NCBI GenBank assembly: GCA_003260075.1
Contig: QLIY01000720.1
Location: 1-64,000 of the forward strand
Source of the DNA: Phallusia mammillata
Taxonomy: Eukaryota > Chordata > Ascidiacea > Phlebobranchia > Ascidiidae
DNA: 64,000 nt
Direction: 5' to 3'
This document shows, in pieces, positions 33,200 to 44,500 of this stretch (position 1 is the first letter of the stretch; each line of letters begins with the position of its first letter). Below the pieces are notes generated by a model. The model saw only the letters and a program-made list of their open reading frames with translations. It was not told the DNA's origin and ran no database searches. Made by a program: the position numbers and the translations under genes.

Positions 33200-34879
33200 A
33201 TGTCAAGTGAATTCGCTTCAATCCTACCTAATGAAAAACCACCCAAGACATTTAAATCATCACTTGGTGTTGCACTTTCTTGTCTTGGAGCTGCAGTGGG
33301 CACTGGAAATATTTGGAGGTATCCCCGGATTGTCGCAAATAACACTGGAGAAAATGGAGCACTGGCATTCTTATTGATTTGGTTCCTTTTTCTCTTTACT
33401 TGGTCCATACCTTTGCTTCTTGTAGAGTATGGTGCAGGAAGGTACACTAAATGTGCAACAATTTTAACTTTCAAGAAAATGGTTGGGCCAAAAGCAATGT
33501 GGTGTGGAGCATTCATTGGTTTTGTTAACTTTGCCATTGCAAGTTACTATGCTGTTATTTGTGGGTGGTGTGCGTACTATTTTGTCTACTTCATTGCCAA
33601 TGAACTGCCCTCTACATCAAAAGAAAGCACAGCGATTTTTATGAACTTTGCAGAGGAATCAGCCTGGCCTGTACTTTTTCAAGCAATTGTAATTGTCTTT
33701 GGTAGTATATGTGTGTTTGCTGGAGTCAGATCAATAGAACCTGTCATGATGATAATGGTACCAGCACTTTTGTGCCTTATGTTTGCTTCATTTGTCTATT
33801 CCTTAACTTTAGAGTATTCCTCAATTGGCATAAAACACCTTTTTAACATGGACTGGGAAGTGTTTAAAAATCCTAAAACTTGGATTGAGGCATTAACACA
33901 AAATGCATGGGACACTGGAGCAGCTCAGGGTGTGTTATTGGTTTATGCTACTTATCTTGGAAAGGAACATGGTGTGGTTAGATACGGGACAGTTATTCCT
34001 ACCATTAACAACTTTCTCAGCTTTCTTATGGCAATAACTATGTTTTCCACAATTTTCTCTGTTCAAATCTCAATGAATCCCAGCATCACTGTCAATCAAA
34101 TCCTGGATTCATTTGCATCCAATGCTCCTGGAAACACAGGACTTACATTTATTTGGATTCCTCTTCTTTACTCATCACTATCTATAGGTCGTGCTGTAAC
34201 GATACTTTTCTTTCTATGCCTCTTTTTAGCTGGCTTTTCGTCTCAAATTAGCCTAATCGAAGCCTCATGCCACCAACTTGTGGATCTAAAGGTACCAAGA
34301 AAAATAGCTGTGCCTATAATTGGTGTGTTAATGTTCCTTCTTGGCCTTGGAAGTACTTTGAATGTGTACTTTTTGGTTAATCAGGATTTTGTTTGGGGCT
34401 CTGCTATTGTTGTCAGTGGATCATTGCTTTTGTTTCTTGTTTACGCGTTTGGTGTATCCAAGTTTCGACGTGAAGTCATAAATGGTTATGGAGATGGCAG
34501 TGATTGGACACTGCCTCGACTATGGGAATGGATTATTTATATTCTCATTCCCTTTCAAATAGTTGCAATTTTTGTTTGGTGGGTGATAAGCAATGTCATG
34601 GACAAAGATCATCTTTGGTATGAAATTACAGAAGAAAGTCTGCTCTCAGCTCTTGTCCAATGGGCAGTAGTTCTTATAATCCTTGTAATCTTTTGTTTTC
34701 TGTACATTCGATATGCTGAAAAGATACTGCCAAGTTCATATGTTTTACCTGGACTGGGAGTTACATTGCCTGCTGTGTCAAGAATGACCCAAAGTGAACT
34801 TACTGCTGCTGTTGATTTGGAATTAGAACATTTTGATAACCCCTTGGCACAGGATGCTGCTTTGCCTGGCAATACATGA
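33200..34879 (+). CDS. SLC6/NSS-family sodium-dependent transporter, intronless, prokaryote-like
   Basis: A single exon of 559 residues; ATG at 33200 gives a short hydrophilic N-terminus before TM1. TM1 carries the NSS signature AAVGTGNIWRYP (residues 31-42), with the Asn and Gly of the unwound segment. Twelve hydrophobic segments follow, and LLLVEYGAGRYTK in the TM2/loop region matches the family. The unwound TM6 reads QNAWDTGAAQG (Asn235-Trp237-Asp238), unlike the GQxFFSLS motif of LeuT and animal neurotransmitter transporters and closer to a bacterial NSS subgroup as I recall it. The loop between TM3 and TM4 is short and lacks the glycosylated, disulfide-bonded loop typical of animal SLC6 proteins. 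It probably imports an amino acid or related small solute with Na+ across the plasma membrane; the substrate cannot be named. Lack of introns in an intron-dense region raises horizontal transfer or retroposition. Confidence 0.88.
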   Translation: MSSEFASILPNEKPPKTFKSSLGVALSCLGAAVGTGNIWRYPRIVANNTGENGALAFLLIWFLFLFTWSIPLLLVEYGAGRYTKCATILTFKKMVGPKAMWCGAFIGFVNFAIASYYAVICGWCAYYFVYFIANELPSTSKESTAIFMNFAEESAWPVLFQAIVIVFGSICVFAGVRSIEPVMMIMVPALLCLMFASFVYSLTLEYSSIGIKHLFNMDWEVFKNPKTWIEALTQNAWDTGAAQGVLLVYATYLGKEHGVVRYGTVIPTINNFLSFLMAITMFSTIFSVQISMNPSITVNQILDSFASNAPGNTGLTFIWIPLLYSSLSIGRAVTILFFLCLFLAGFSSQISLIEASCHQLVDLKVPRKIAVPIIGVLMFLLGLGSTLNVYFLVNQDFVWGSAIVVSGSLLLFLVYAFGVSKFRREVINGYGDGSDWTLPRLWEWIIYILIPFQIVAIFVWWVISNVMDKDHLWYEITEESLLSALVQWAVVLIILVIFCFLYIRYAEKILPSSYVLPGLGVTLPAVSRMTQSELTAAVDLELEHFDNPLAQDAALPGNT

Positions 34880-36027
34880 AATTTTAATGATCTATTAAAT
34901 GCACTTACTACAGATATGTTATGTAATAACAATTGAAATGATGTATTTCACCTCTCAGTGAACTGTCTTTTTACCTGGAGATATGTATGTACTTATTCAT
35001 TGTGTTTCGCTGACATTAGTATACACAGACATTCGTTGCACAGCATTTGATTATTGTCAGTGTTTTTAACATTTCTATTTGCCTTAATTAAATTTGAACA
35101 ACTTTTCTTGAAAACGATACTTCAAAAGTCTGTATATTTATATGCTTTATTGTTGGTTTGTTTGTATTTCATCATATTTCTGCAGCATTGTGGTTGATTA
35201 ATCGTACAGACATAACTGCTGTTTTGCCCTGTAATTCTATGCATTAGTAGGCACTTAGTTGATTGTCATTGCGGTAGTAGATTTCTATCAAAAAGTATTT
35301 TTCTGTTGAACAAGTTATACATTAACATTCCTGAAATTTAAAGCTAGCAAACTGTTTTTTTTCTCTCTTATTGTTATTATATATATATAAACATTAATGT
35401 CCATAGTAAAATGAAATGACTAAACTTTGTTTTAGTTTGTTTTGCGAATGTTGTTGGAACTGTTTAGAACACAATTTAAGTAAGAGTTTAAAAGCACTTG
35501 AAAAAGCTTTGTTGTAATTGGAAATCGCTGGTTTAAATAGTCATTTTATCAGTTAAATAGTAGGCCTGTTTTTTATCAATTAATCTTTGCTAAAAAATAA
35601 TTTATTGAATGCATCTACATCATATTTGTTTCAACCTGTAACACTAACAGGTTCTGGTATATAAATGAATGAACGACTTTGCTTGCTTAAAAATTAATTT
35701 TGTTTTTCTTTAAAATACATTGTCCGTTTTTATCTATTATTACAATTGTGTCTTAGTTGAAGCGAATATTATTGTCATACATCTTTATCAATCTCGTGTA
35801 TTTAGTTGCAGCTTATGTAAGTTTGGTAAATTACTGTTGAAAGGTTGCAAGATGGCCTGATGCAACTCTGGAATTAAACTTGTGGTATAACAGGTTAGTG
35901 TTAAAGTTTACGATTCCTCATGCCAGATTTTTATTGTTCGTTCATTTGTCTATTCATTTTTTGAACGCGTTCTGCTTGAACGGAAATTGACACTCCTGTT
36001 TTACAGAAGTATTTCATACAAGTGGGG
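34880..36027. other. transporter 3' UTR and intergenic
   Basis: AT-rich, with an AT microsatellite near 35380. No AATAAA was found; ATTAAA variants occur near 35084 and 35873. An acceptor-like sequence (TCCTGTTTTACAG) ends at 36006, 21 bases before the SCYL3 start. No additional gene is visible. Confidence 0.55.
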
Positions 36028-36030
36028 ATG
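36001..36030 (+). promoter_or_regulatory. 3' splice acceptor just upstream of the SCYL3 start
   Basis: CTCCTGTTTTACAG ends at 36006, followed by 21 bases and ATG at 36028. It is a good acceptor with no visible partner exon. Either a 5' UTR intron or spliced-leader addition is possible. Confidence 0.4.
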
Positions 36031-39000
36031 CTGAGTGCAGCATGGGATTGGTATTATGGCTCCAATGAGGAGTTCCTGCTTGCCAACTGCCAGTTTGAGA
36101 AGCCATTTATTGTTAAAAGCAGCAAAAAAAGTGAAGTTGGCAGAAGGGTTGTCAGACCAGGCTCCTTTGAGAATGGAATGAATGTGAACATTTTTACAAC
36201 AGCTCGGCCAAAAAAAGAGCAACAGACTGCAGGATTGGAACAGTGTGCAAATGTAATTTTTTGACAAATGATAGTTTCCTTGCTATCTTTTTATCCAAAA
36301 AAATTACCAGTCTGTAAACTTGTTAGTGAATGCCTAGCTGTAATTTTCATCATTTATTAAACTTCAGAAATATTCTAAAATAAATAAAAATTTTGTTTTC
36401 AGAATCTTAAGATTTTGAGACACCCAAACATCTTGCGCTTTATTGGATGTGCAAGTGTTGAATCTGAGATCCACCTGGTTACTGAGCGTGCCTACCCACT
36501 GGGGACTGTTTTAAATGAGACTGATGCACATGAAATATGCAGTGGTCTACATGATATTGCACTTGCTTTACAATTTATTCATGAAAAAGTAAAAATAAAA
36601 TGTTGTTAGTTTGTAAAAAGATTGCTCTTTCTGTTTTGTGTTTTTGAACTGTTGTTTTGATACTCATCCAGTTTGTGTTTACAAGACATCCAACATGCAA
36701 TTGTCATTTTTTTCAAATTAATGATTGCTCAAAAAGTGTATCGATCAATGACTTTTAAACATTGTATTATAGGCATCAGTGTCACACAACAACATTTCTT
36801 TGGAAAGCATTTATGTTACCAAGTGTGGCACATGGAAACTAGGAGATTTCGACTATGCTTGCACATTCAAGGAACAAAATAAAGAAAATCTTAAATTAGT
36901 ACATGCATATTCTGGTGTTGTTCCCCCTGAAGAAAAGGTAAGATTCACCACTGTATTTCCTTTATTTTCAATGATCAAAGTTGAATTTTATTTTTAGAAT
37001 TTGGCCTCAACAAACATAAGTCGAAAGGCTGAACTTGGTCATTGCAGAGATGTCTACTGCTTGGGATTGCTTGTGGAGAGATTTTCGGAACAGATAAGAT
37101 TTTCAACCCATTTGTCAAAGGTGCATTTTTACTTTTTCTGACTTTACCACATATAACACTTGTTTGTTTCTCCCTTTCTATTTTTTGCTGCTCTCATCCA
37201 TAAAATCTAGCGATTTAATCTGAAATAACTAAATGTGAGGTTGTTTCAAACTTTCAGGAAAAACTTGATGAAATTATAAATGACATGACCAGACCAGATT
37301 TTGAAAACAGACCAACAGTACAAGAGTTAATTGCAATGAACTTGTTCAAATCCCCATATATTTCAATTGTTCACTTCTTGCAATCTATAACACTAAAAAA
37401 CAAAACAGAAAAACTGGAATTTTTCAAGTGAGTTTTTAAGGGACATCACCAACCAATTTGTTTCATAATTTTGAATGTCTTTTTAAAGGTCTTTTCTCAG
37501 TAACTTGAACATACACAACATATTCGCTGAAGTGGTTGGCAGACGTTTGGCACCTTTAATATTGACACCAATTATTTTGGCTGAGACCAGTGCAATGACC
37601 CATGTGGTTGGTCCCCTTCTAACTCCTGCTACTAGGAACAAAACAGAAGGTTTGATATGAGTGTTGCTTAAAGTATACATAGTATTGGCAAATTGTAGGT
37701 CTTCAAAAACTTCAATTTATGTTTTAATTTCAATTTTTCAAATACTTTACTGCACTGGATTTTGAAGTGCGTTTGTAAATATCTAGTTACATTTTCAACA
37801 ACTTGCCTTAAATGTTTACAACATGACAACAGTGATTGTTTATTGCTTGGAATATGATAAAATTCTTTTTTTTTCAGGTATTCTTCCAGACTCAGTTTTT
37901 GCAACATATGTAATACCAAAGATTGTGGAACTGTTTAAGATGAAAATACTCCATGTCCGACTTGCTCTTATCACTCACTTCTCAAAATATGTACACCTCT
38001 TTGAAAAAACTGTGTTGACCGACATGGTTCTTCCAGAGGTTAGTTTTTATGGATCCCCTTCTCTGATCCCCCCCCCCAAAAACTGTGTTGACCGACATGG
38101 TTCTTCCAGAGGTTAGTTTTTATGGGTCCCCTTCTCTGAAGGGTTTGCAGAAACAAAAAAGTGATAACATTTTCTGCCAAATATAGCCCAATTTAAAATA
38201 ATTGGAGTATAAAAACTTGGCGAAATAGCCAACAGTGTATGTGCTTTGGCAATATACGCAAACCAAAACTATTAGTTTTCACATGCAAATATGCATTGCT
38301 TGTAAATATTTATGTATATATATATATATTGCTTGTTGCTTTTGGCAAAATTTGTACCACTAGCATGAGAGACATACAATAAAAAAACATTGTGGGCGTG
38401 AAAGTCACTTAATTTTTTAATTTGTCTTAAATTTTTGACACATGTTTAGAAATTAACCAAACTTACTTTATTTTTGCAGTTGTTGCATGGCCTTGGTGAC
38501 TCAAACAATCAACTTGTGCAAGCAAGTTTGCATGCACTTGCTGATTCGGTTGCAGTTGTTGGTGGCGATTTAATTGTGGGCGGCGGAAGACAAAAACTGT
38601 TCGCTCTGGGAATTCCCAAGGTAAAAATAGACTTTGTTGCATATTTTTCAAGAAACGACATAAACGAATGAATGAATGAATAAATAACGTTTGCATGTAT
38701 GAAGTAAGTGAAAAGCTGGATTGTAAATCTCTTATGGTGATAATGAAAAACTTCATGCGGTATTTAAAACCACTAATATTATTTTTTTTTGTCACTAAAT
38801 CTGATTGATCACCACTGCAAATTATTTTTTTTAGTTTGACGGTCGGGCGTTGAACGAAAAACAAGCATTGGCGTATGAAGCTAAATTTTCCCAGCGTAAG
38901 AGGCCGAAACCAAAAGCAAAGAATAATACTGAAGCCGCACCGCCTTTACCTGCCACTTTGCTTGAACTTGCATTGCAAAGGCCGCGGAAAGAACCAAAGA

Positions 39001-40212
39001 AGTTGCTCGTTTCGGAGGAAGAAGCCATGGCAAAACAGAAGGTGTTCGCCAGCTCTCTAACGGTAAAAAAGCATTTCTTGCCTCAATGAGTATTTTAGCT
39101 TGATCTCTAACACGTCTTTTTCTGTAAGTTTGCCCATATGAGGTTTCTTACGTAAAATGCAAACAGTTTTTGTTATTCTGAAACAAGGTCAGTCCGATTT
39201 GCAGTGATTTTTCCAGAAATGAAGCAATGTTAGCCATGCTTTTTTTAAACACCGCTAAGTAAAAAAATTAACGTTTTTATATTTTTAACAGCGGGAAAGT
39301 GCCCACAATCTTGTTTCTAATGGTACCGTGGTCTCACCTACAGGCGTTGCCTGCAATTCGAACCCTTCGCAAAAATTCAAACCAACTTCAACTGTTTCGA
39401 TCAGTAAATCAAAACGTCCCCAAGAACAAAAGAAAAAAGTCCCTATTGCTGCAGAGGTTGAAACCTGGGCGAGTTCGGATGACGAAGATGCTTGGCCGTC
39501 ATTTGATGACGTCGAAACTGTGACGCAAGATGCTGCGCCACCTACTGGAGATCCGCCATCGCGAAAAGGTTCAATAAAAAGCGAGCCGAAGTCTCCGGGT
39601 AAACGGAAGCAAGGAAAATTAAAACTTACCAATGCAAAGTCACGTGAGTCGGTCTCGACCAGTAGTAACAACTCTCCCAAACACGTGACACTAGGGAAGG
39701 AGTTCGAGATTGTTGTTAAGTCGCCTTCTGTACCAGTTGTACCCGATAAAGAGGCAGATTTTTTCGCGGATATGGCGCCAACGATAAAACCAAGCGCTGT
39801 GAGTCTGGCTTTGGAATCAATGTCCAGAAATGGTGTTGAACAAGGACTGGACGCCGTGGATGAAAGATCTGTTGATAGCGGTCAAGGAAGCACCGTCAGT
39901 GCGGCGTTTAACATCGTAGACGAAGTTGTAGTAAGTAAATGTTTTTTTGCTGTTAATCAGGAAATGAATTTTTAGGTTTGAGACTAATTTAACTTTTAAC
40001 TACATCCTATTCCAAACAGTCCCTGTTTTAGGTGGCTAAGTCATGACAATGTTTCGTTACTCCTTTGAACTTAACAATGCGCCAAAACTTGTTCACGTGT
40101 CATGCAGGCCATTAAACTCTGATTTTATTCTGCTTGAAATGTGCTACTTACCCTCTCTTAACTATTTCAGAACCAAGACGGATGGGACGACGAGGTTATC
40201 ACCTGGGATTAG
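36028..40212 (+). CDS. SCYL3: SCYL3-type pseudokinase (PACE-1 orthologue)
   Basis: Eleven exons: 36028-36252, 36403-36588, 36773-36937, 36998-37120, 37258-37427, 37489-37649, 37878-38038, 38480-38620, 38835-39062, 39292-39930, 40171-40212. Phases match and give 746 residues, close to human SCYL3 (742). The N-terminal kinase-like fold keeps HPNILRF and the helix aligned with HLVTER. The ATP-binding lysine is not apparent, the HRD position reads SHNN (141-144) and DFG reads DFD (162-164), so it is a pseudokinase. HEAT-like repeats follow (LAPLILTPIILAE; VIPKIVELF; ILHVRLALITHFSKYV). The tail has the family motif GKEFEIVVK and FFADMAPTIKPSA and ends GWDDEVITWD. SCYL3 binds ezrin and acts with SCYL1 in Golgi and trafficking functions; the same is inferred here. 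The chosen start lacks the Gly2 used for myristoylation in vertebrate SCYL3, so an upstream coding exon cannot be excluded. A false duplicate of the end of exon 7 follows at 38078. Confidence 0.93.
38005..38139 (+). repeat. 62-bp duplication of a SCYL3 exon end, split by ten C
   Basis: Bases 38005-38067 include the last 34 bases of exon 7 and its GT donor. They recur at 38078-38139 with one or two substitutions, after exactly ten C (38068-38077). Only the first copy is preceded by the rest of the exon, so the second is an assembly duplicate, not an alternative exon. Confidence 0.8.
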
Positions 40213-41581
40213 CCAAAATTCCAATATTCTGTGCAATAAAAAAGTCTGCAGTTTTATGTTATGTGCTGTATTACCGACTGTTACTTGCAACTGATATTTG
40301 TGCGTTATCTGTGCAGCTATGTGTAAAAGATTACATTTGTTGTTTTAGTGTGCCTTATACTTGGTTGTGGTCCAAAAATCCTCTTTATGTTTTTTCAATC
40401 GATTAAGTTTGTGCCTTGGCATTAAGTTACCGTTTGTGTTGTTCTTATTGAAGTCCTGTATTTTGGGGGGATATTTCATCCGTGCCCCACAGTTTTTGAA
40501 GTATTGCAACTGTGACAATAATGTTACTAAATGTTCCGTTGGCGAATCTGTCATTGCTGTTTTGACGTTTTGTCCTACATTCCGTCTTATAACAAACTGA
40601 TTAGCATATAGCTGTGTGCTTTTAGCGCTCACCACGCCAGAATTTGTTCATCATATCATTAGTTGTAGATTTGTAGCCACAAATTAAGAACTAAACTTCC
40701 GTCGCTTAGATGTGCACTATTCTTTTTGCGCTGTTGCTATTCTAGTGAATATTTCGCTATAACTCATTATTATTAGCCTATGGGTAGCTTCGAGGTACTA
40801 TTTTCCACTCCAATATATTTTCCGTTCTAATTATAAGCGTGTATTTAAAACGCATCGTTGTTATGTGTCGAAAATGTGGTTGTGTCAAAAGAAGGTTTTT
40901 CAGTTTTTGCCTTTTTTGCAGTCTGTCGAAAACAGTGGGAAGAACCTCTTACATGACTAGACCAAACACGAGAATTTACAAGGTTTAAATTGAGGCAGCA
41001 AGCACCACGTGGGAATAAGACACTGTATTTTTGTCCGGCAGTTGACGCAACTGAGCAGTTTTATTTACTTGCTAGGGAACCGTGACTTAGCTGCGTGTGC
41101 CGAGTGCAAGGCTGAATTCGGCCGGTTCTGCTGAAACCGTTGTTTGGATAAGGTTCAGTCGTTACGACCTGTGATCGCAGAGTAGTTGTTTCAACTGAGC
41201 GTATTTGATCAGTCATACAAAGTAAAGTACGGGTATTTGTAGCTGTTTGTTGATTAGGGAGGTTGTTTTTAACAGGAATAAATAAAACAGCAAACTAGCG
41301 TGCGTGTTTTTTGTAACAGTTTTAATATGTAGCCTGAAGGTTTTGTCCTAATTAACTAGCTATGTTGAACACACGTACAGAGCATATTTGAAAATAGTGG
41401 TGTTGGAAACACACTAACATATTTTTTACGTTTTAGGCTATTATTGCTGAGAGCATGTAGTTCTGTCTACAAATTTAAAAACTATAAAAACAGTTACCTC
41501 ACAATTCCTACCTCATAAATTTATTGTCATCAAGTTTATAAAATCGTACTACGTTTGTTCTCTTTTTTCATTTTAACCAAC
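40213..41581. other. SCYL3 3' UTR and intergenic
   Basis: AATAAA occurs 23 bp after the SCYL3 stop (40235-40240) and again, doubled, at 41277-41286; the second is the more believable end of a 1.1 kb 3' UTR. The open frames here look non-coding. The sequence just before the next ATG (41582) is T-rich. Confidence 0.5.
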
Positions 41582-44500
41582 ATGGACATGGCAATCTTCA
41601 ATCCTGGTTACAGTTATCAAGATGTAAATGGAGCAGTTGATATGTCAAGTAAGTGTGCTGTTTGTGCAACAAAATGGGATGGACTGCCAATTAAATGACA
41701 GCATCAAACTTGTATGTTTTGGTGGGATTCAATTTTTTGTCAGCCAGTTCTGTTGCAAAAAGTCCACAGACAGTAACCAGTAATGCTAACCGGTTGGCAT
41801 AAAATTTCGTGAGGTGGTTCCATAGAACTAGTGCAAACTGGCTAAATCACACCCATTGTTCGCAGAACATCAATGGCACATAATGATTTTTTTTCATAAA
41901 TTTTTCACTCAATCATTGCCGATACCATTGATCATTAGTTACCAACAAATGTAGTTGGACTGTCACAAAACCCTTCATAAATCTGTTTGACAGCAATATG
42001 TTTAGCTGTATGTGCTACTTCCTGGCCATGTGTTTAAACTTTGTACGTGCAATATAACTAAACTATAGATCTGATTTAAATTTGAATTGTTCATGTATAT
42101 TTTGTTTAAATGGTTTTTAAAAATAATGTTCAGTTAGTTCCCTTGTATACTTCAGTATATAACATTGCAAAAGATGTATATAACTAAGTTTACATAAATT
42201 ACTTTTATTCTATTCAATGAATGATATGCTATGAGGCATTTTATCCACAACATCACGCTCTTGAAAACTGTTTAAACTTTGCATGTGTGTCTGTGCAGGA
42301 TTTACAGCATGGCAACCCCACAGCAGTCACATCAACACTTCAGCAGGTTCAAATGACACTTCCTCTCCACAGAATAGCCATGAAATTAACAACAATATGT
42401 TCACAGGTTGGTTTGCATGCATACTTTGCGTTGTGGTTTTAAATTGCCATTTAACTGCAACTTTGTTGATTAACCTGCATAGTAAATAAGCATAGTCTGT
42501 TTATATTCTTTTATGTTAGTGTTGTGCTGAAAGCAAACTATACATGTGCTAAATGAATGAAACATCTTAGTTTTCCTTTGTTTTTCTGTTTGAAAAAACA
42601 TGAAAAAACAACCAAATGTTCTAAATCTAGAATTTCAGCGCATATAAACCACTTTTTTATCAGACCACCAAAATATTACACATCCTAGTAATAACTTAAA
42701 TAGTCAAGGTTCAACAACAGTAGAGACTGACAATAAGTTTTTTTGAAAATTGATGGGCTAAGAATGGACAAAATTGTATTTGTTCATTGATAAATGGTGT
42801 ACTTTTGCAACATGTGTTTTACTGATGACCTGGAAAGCACATAGCCTTCATATTTTTACAACCCATTCCAACAAATTATTTCATCGAAAAAATATTACTT
42901 TTCAAGTCCGAAATGTAAGTTTATGCTAAGAAAGTCATGGGTCACATATTTTTGGTATGTAAGTTACTTTTGGGTTGTTTTGGTTTATTGCATACCAGGC
43001 CATGTCATGTTCAAAATTATGTCAAGGGCATAACTCTTTTATTCTATCTGTTGATGAAATAGAACCCTCTCAGGTTTATGCTCGGTCATGAGTGCCTATT
43101 GCATCATCCCTTATGGGTGTTATGCAGGTTGTTTTTTTAACAGTTGCTTGATACTGAAAGAAAGGTGCATTGAGCTACAGTAGAGAAAAACATATGTTCG
43201 TATGTTGACGCCCTGGACTTCTGCTTCTGTTCTGAGGTTATTAAGTAATGCAAGTTCTCTCATCCAGTGGAAACTCATCGTCCACAGGACGTCCTGTCCC
43301 CTTAAACAAGAAACACATGGTGGGCGCAGCTAACCCACATCCATCTATGCGTCCTGTTTTTTATGTTCGAGAGAACGGGATTTCCTATTTGCCCTTGAAT
43401 TGGTACAAGGCACGGGTCGACTTTTCTCAACATTTAACTCTTGTTTTTTTCGATCGTCGTAACCTTGTGACGACCAACTCCGTACACACAACGCTCAGGT
43501 ATCTTTTGCGCGGCCGTTGTGGCCTTTGTTATAGTCATGTTTACCCAAATTGGTCATCGCGGTGAAATTTGGCCAACGCTACAAGAACAATACCTTACTG
43601 GAATGTTGTTTCTGACCTTGTTGTACTGATAGTTCGTGCCGATAATAATAAGACCACTTCGCCTGTGAGCAAGTGCGATTTTTACATTCGGCGGTGTGTT
43701 GATTGAAAATGGGGTGTGACATGTCAACTACGCAGGATGTCATTGTGGAAGTGACTTAACTAATACAGATCTTATTTTGTAAAACCTACGTTGGGGAAGA
43801 TGTGTTTGAATTATATGCGTTTGGGTCTAATAACCTCCTGATAAACTTTAAAGTGAAGCACTGTAAAACTGATGTTTCTTGAGTAGTTGCCACCACAATA
43901 TTTGTCCGCTGTCATCTGCGTTTACCGCAAATCGCCGGTCAATGCTTGCTTCTCATTCGAGTTACGCGCCATTAGCGACTGAAGCTGTCGGCCTGGTTTG
44001 GTCAATTTGAATGACTTGGTGTGGATACGGTTTCACAGCACGCCTGACCTGCCCAGCAAATTGTTCCGTTTGTTTACAGCTGGACAAGAGCCTCTTGCAA
44101 CTCGCTGATGATATACCCCTTTTATTATGGAATAAATTCGCAGATTTGACGCATCCTCCGATCGATAACGCCCGTAAGTTCCCAAATGACATCAGCTCGT
44201 GTTTGATGGCCATTACCGCCAGCCAACGTCCAGCGTGCGACATGATCGCATTGACAGGTCTTTCAAGTTGCGTTGAACTCGAAGCGTCGAAGGTCGATTG
44301 GGTTTGCACTGACGCTCGAAACCTGCTTCCTTTTCTTCCAGTTGACATATCACATCAAGCCACGTGTAACTGGACAGACAAGCCACACTAATCGAATGAA
44401 AACTCGTCGCCGCATGCAACAATTTGATTAGTGGGTGTGCTGTTGAAATCAGGTTTGACGCGCCACTGCCTTAATTCCTAAATACGCTGGTTTCTTGACA

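Noticed and set aside
38078..38139. An extra or alternative SCYL3 exon
   Set aside because: It repeats the end of exon 7 after a ten-C junction, lacks its own acceptor and would break the conserved protein.
41700..41900. Possible MITE with AGCCAGTT-type inverted ends
   Set aside because: The inverted match is short and gapped and no target-site duplication was found.
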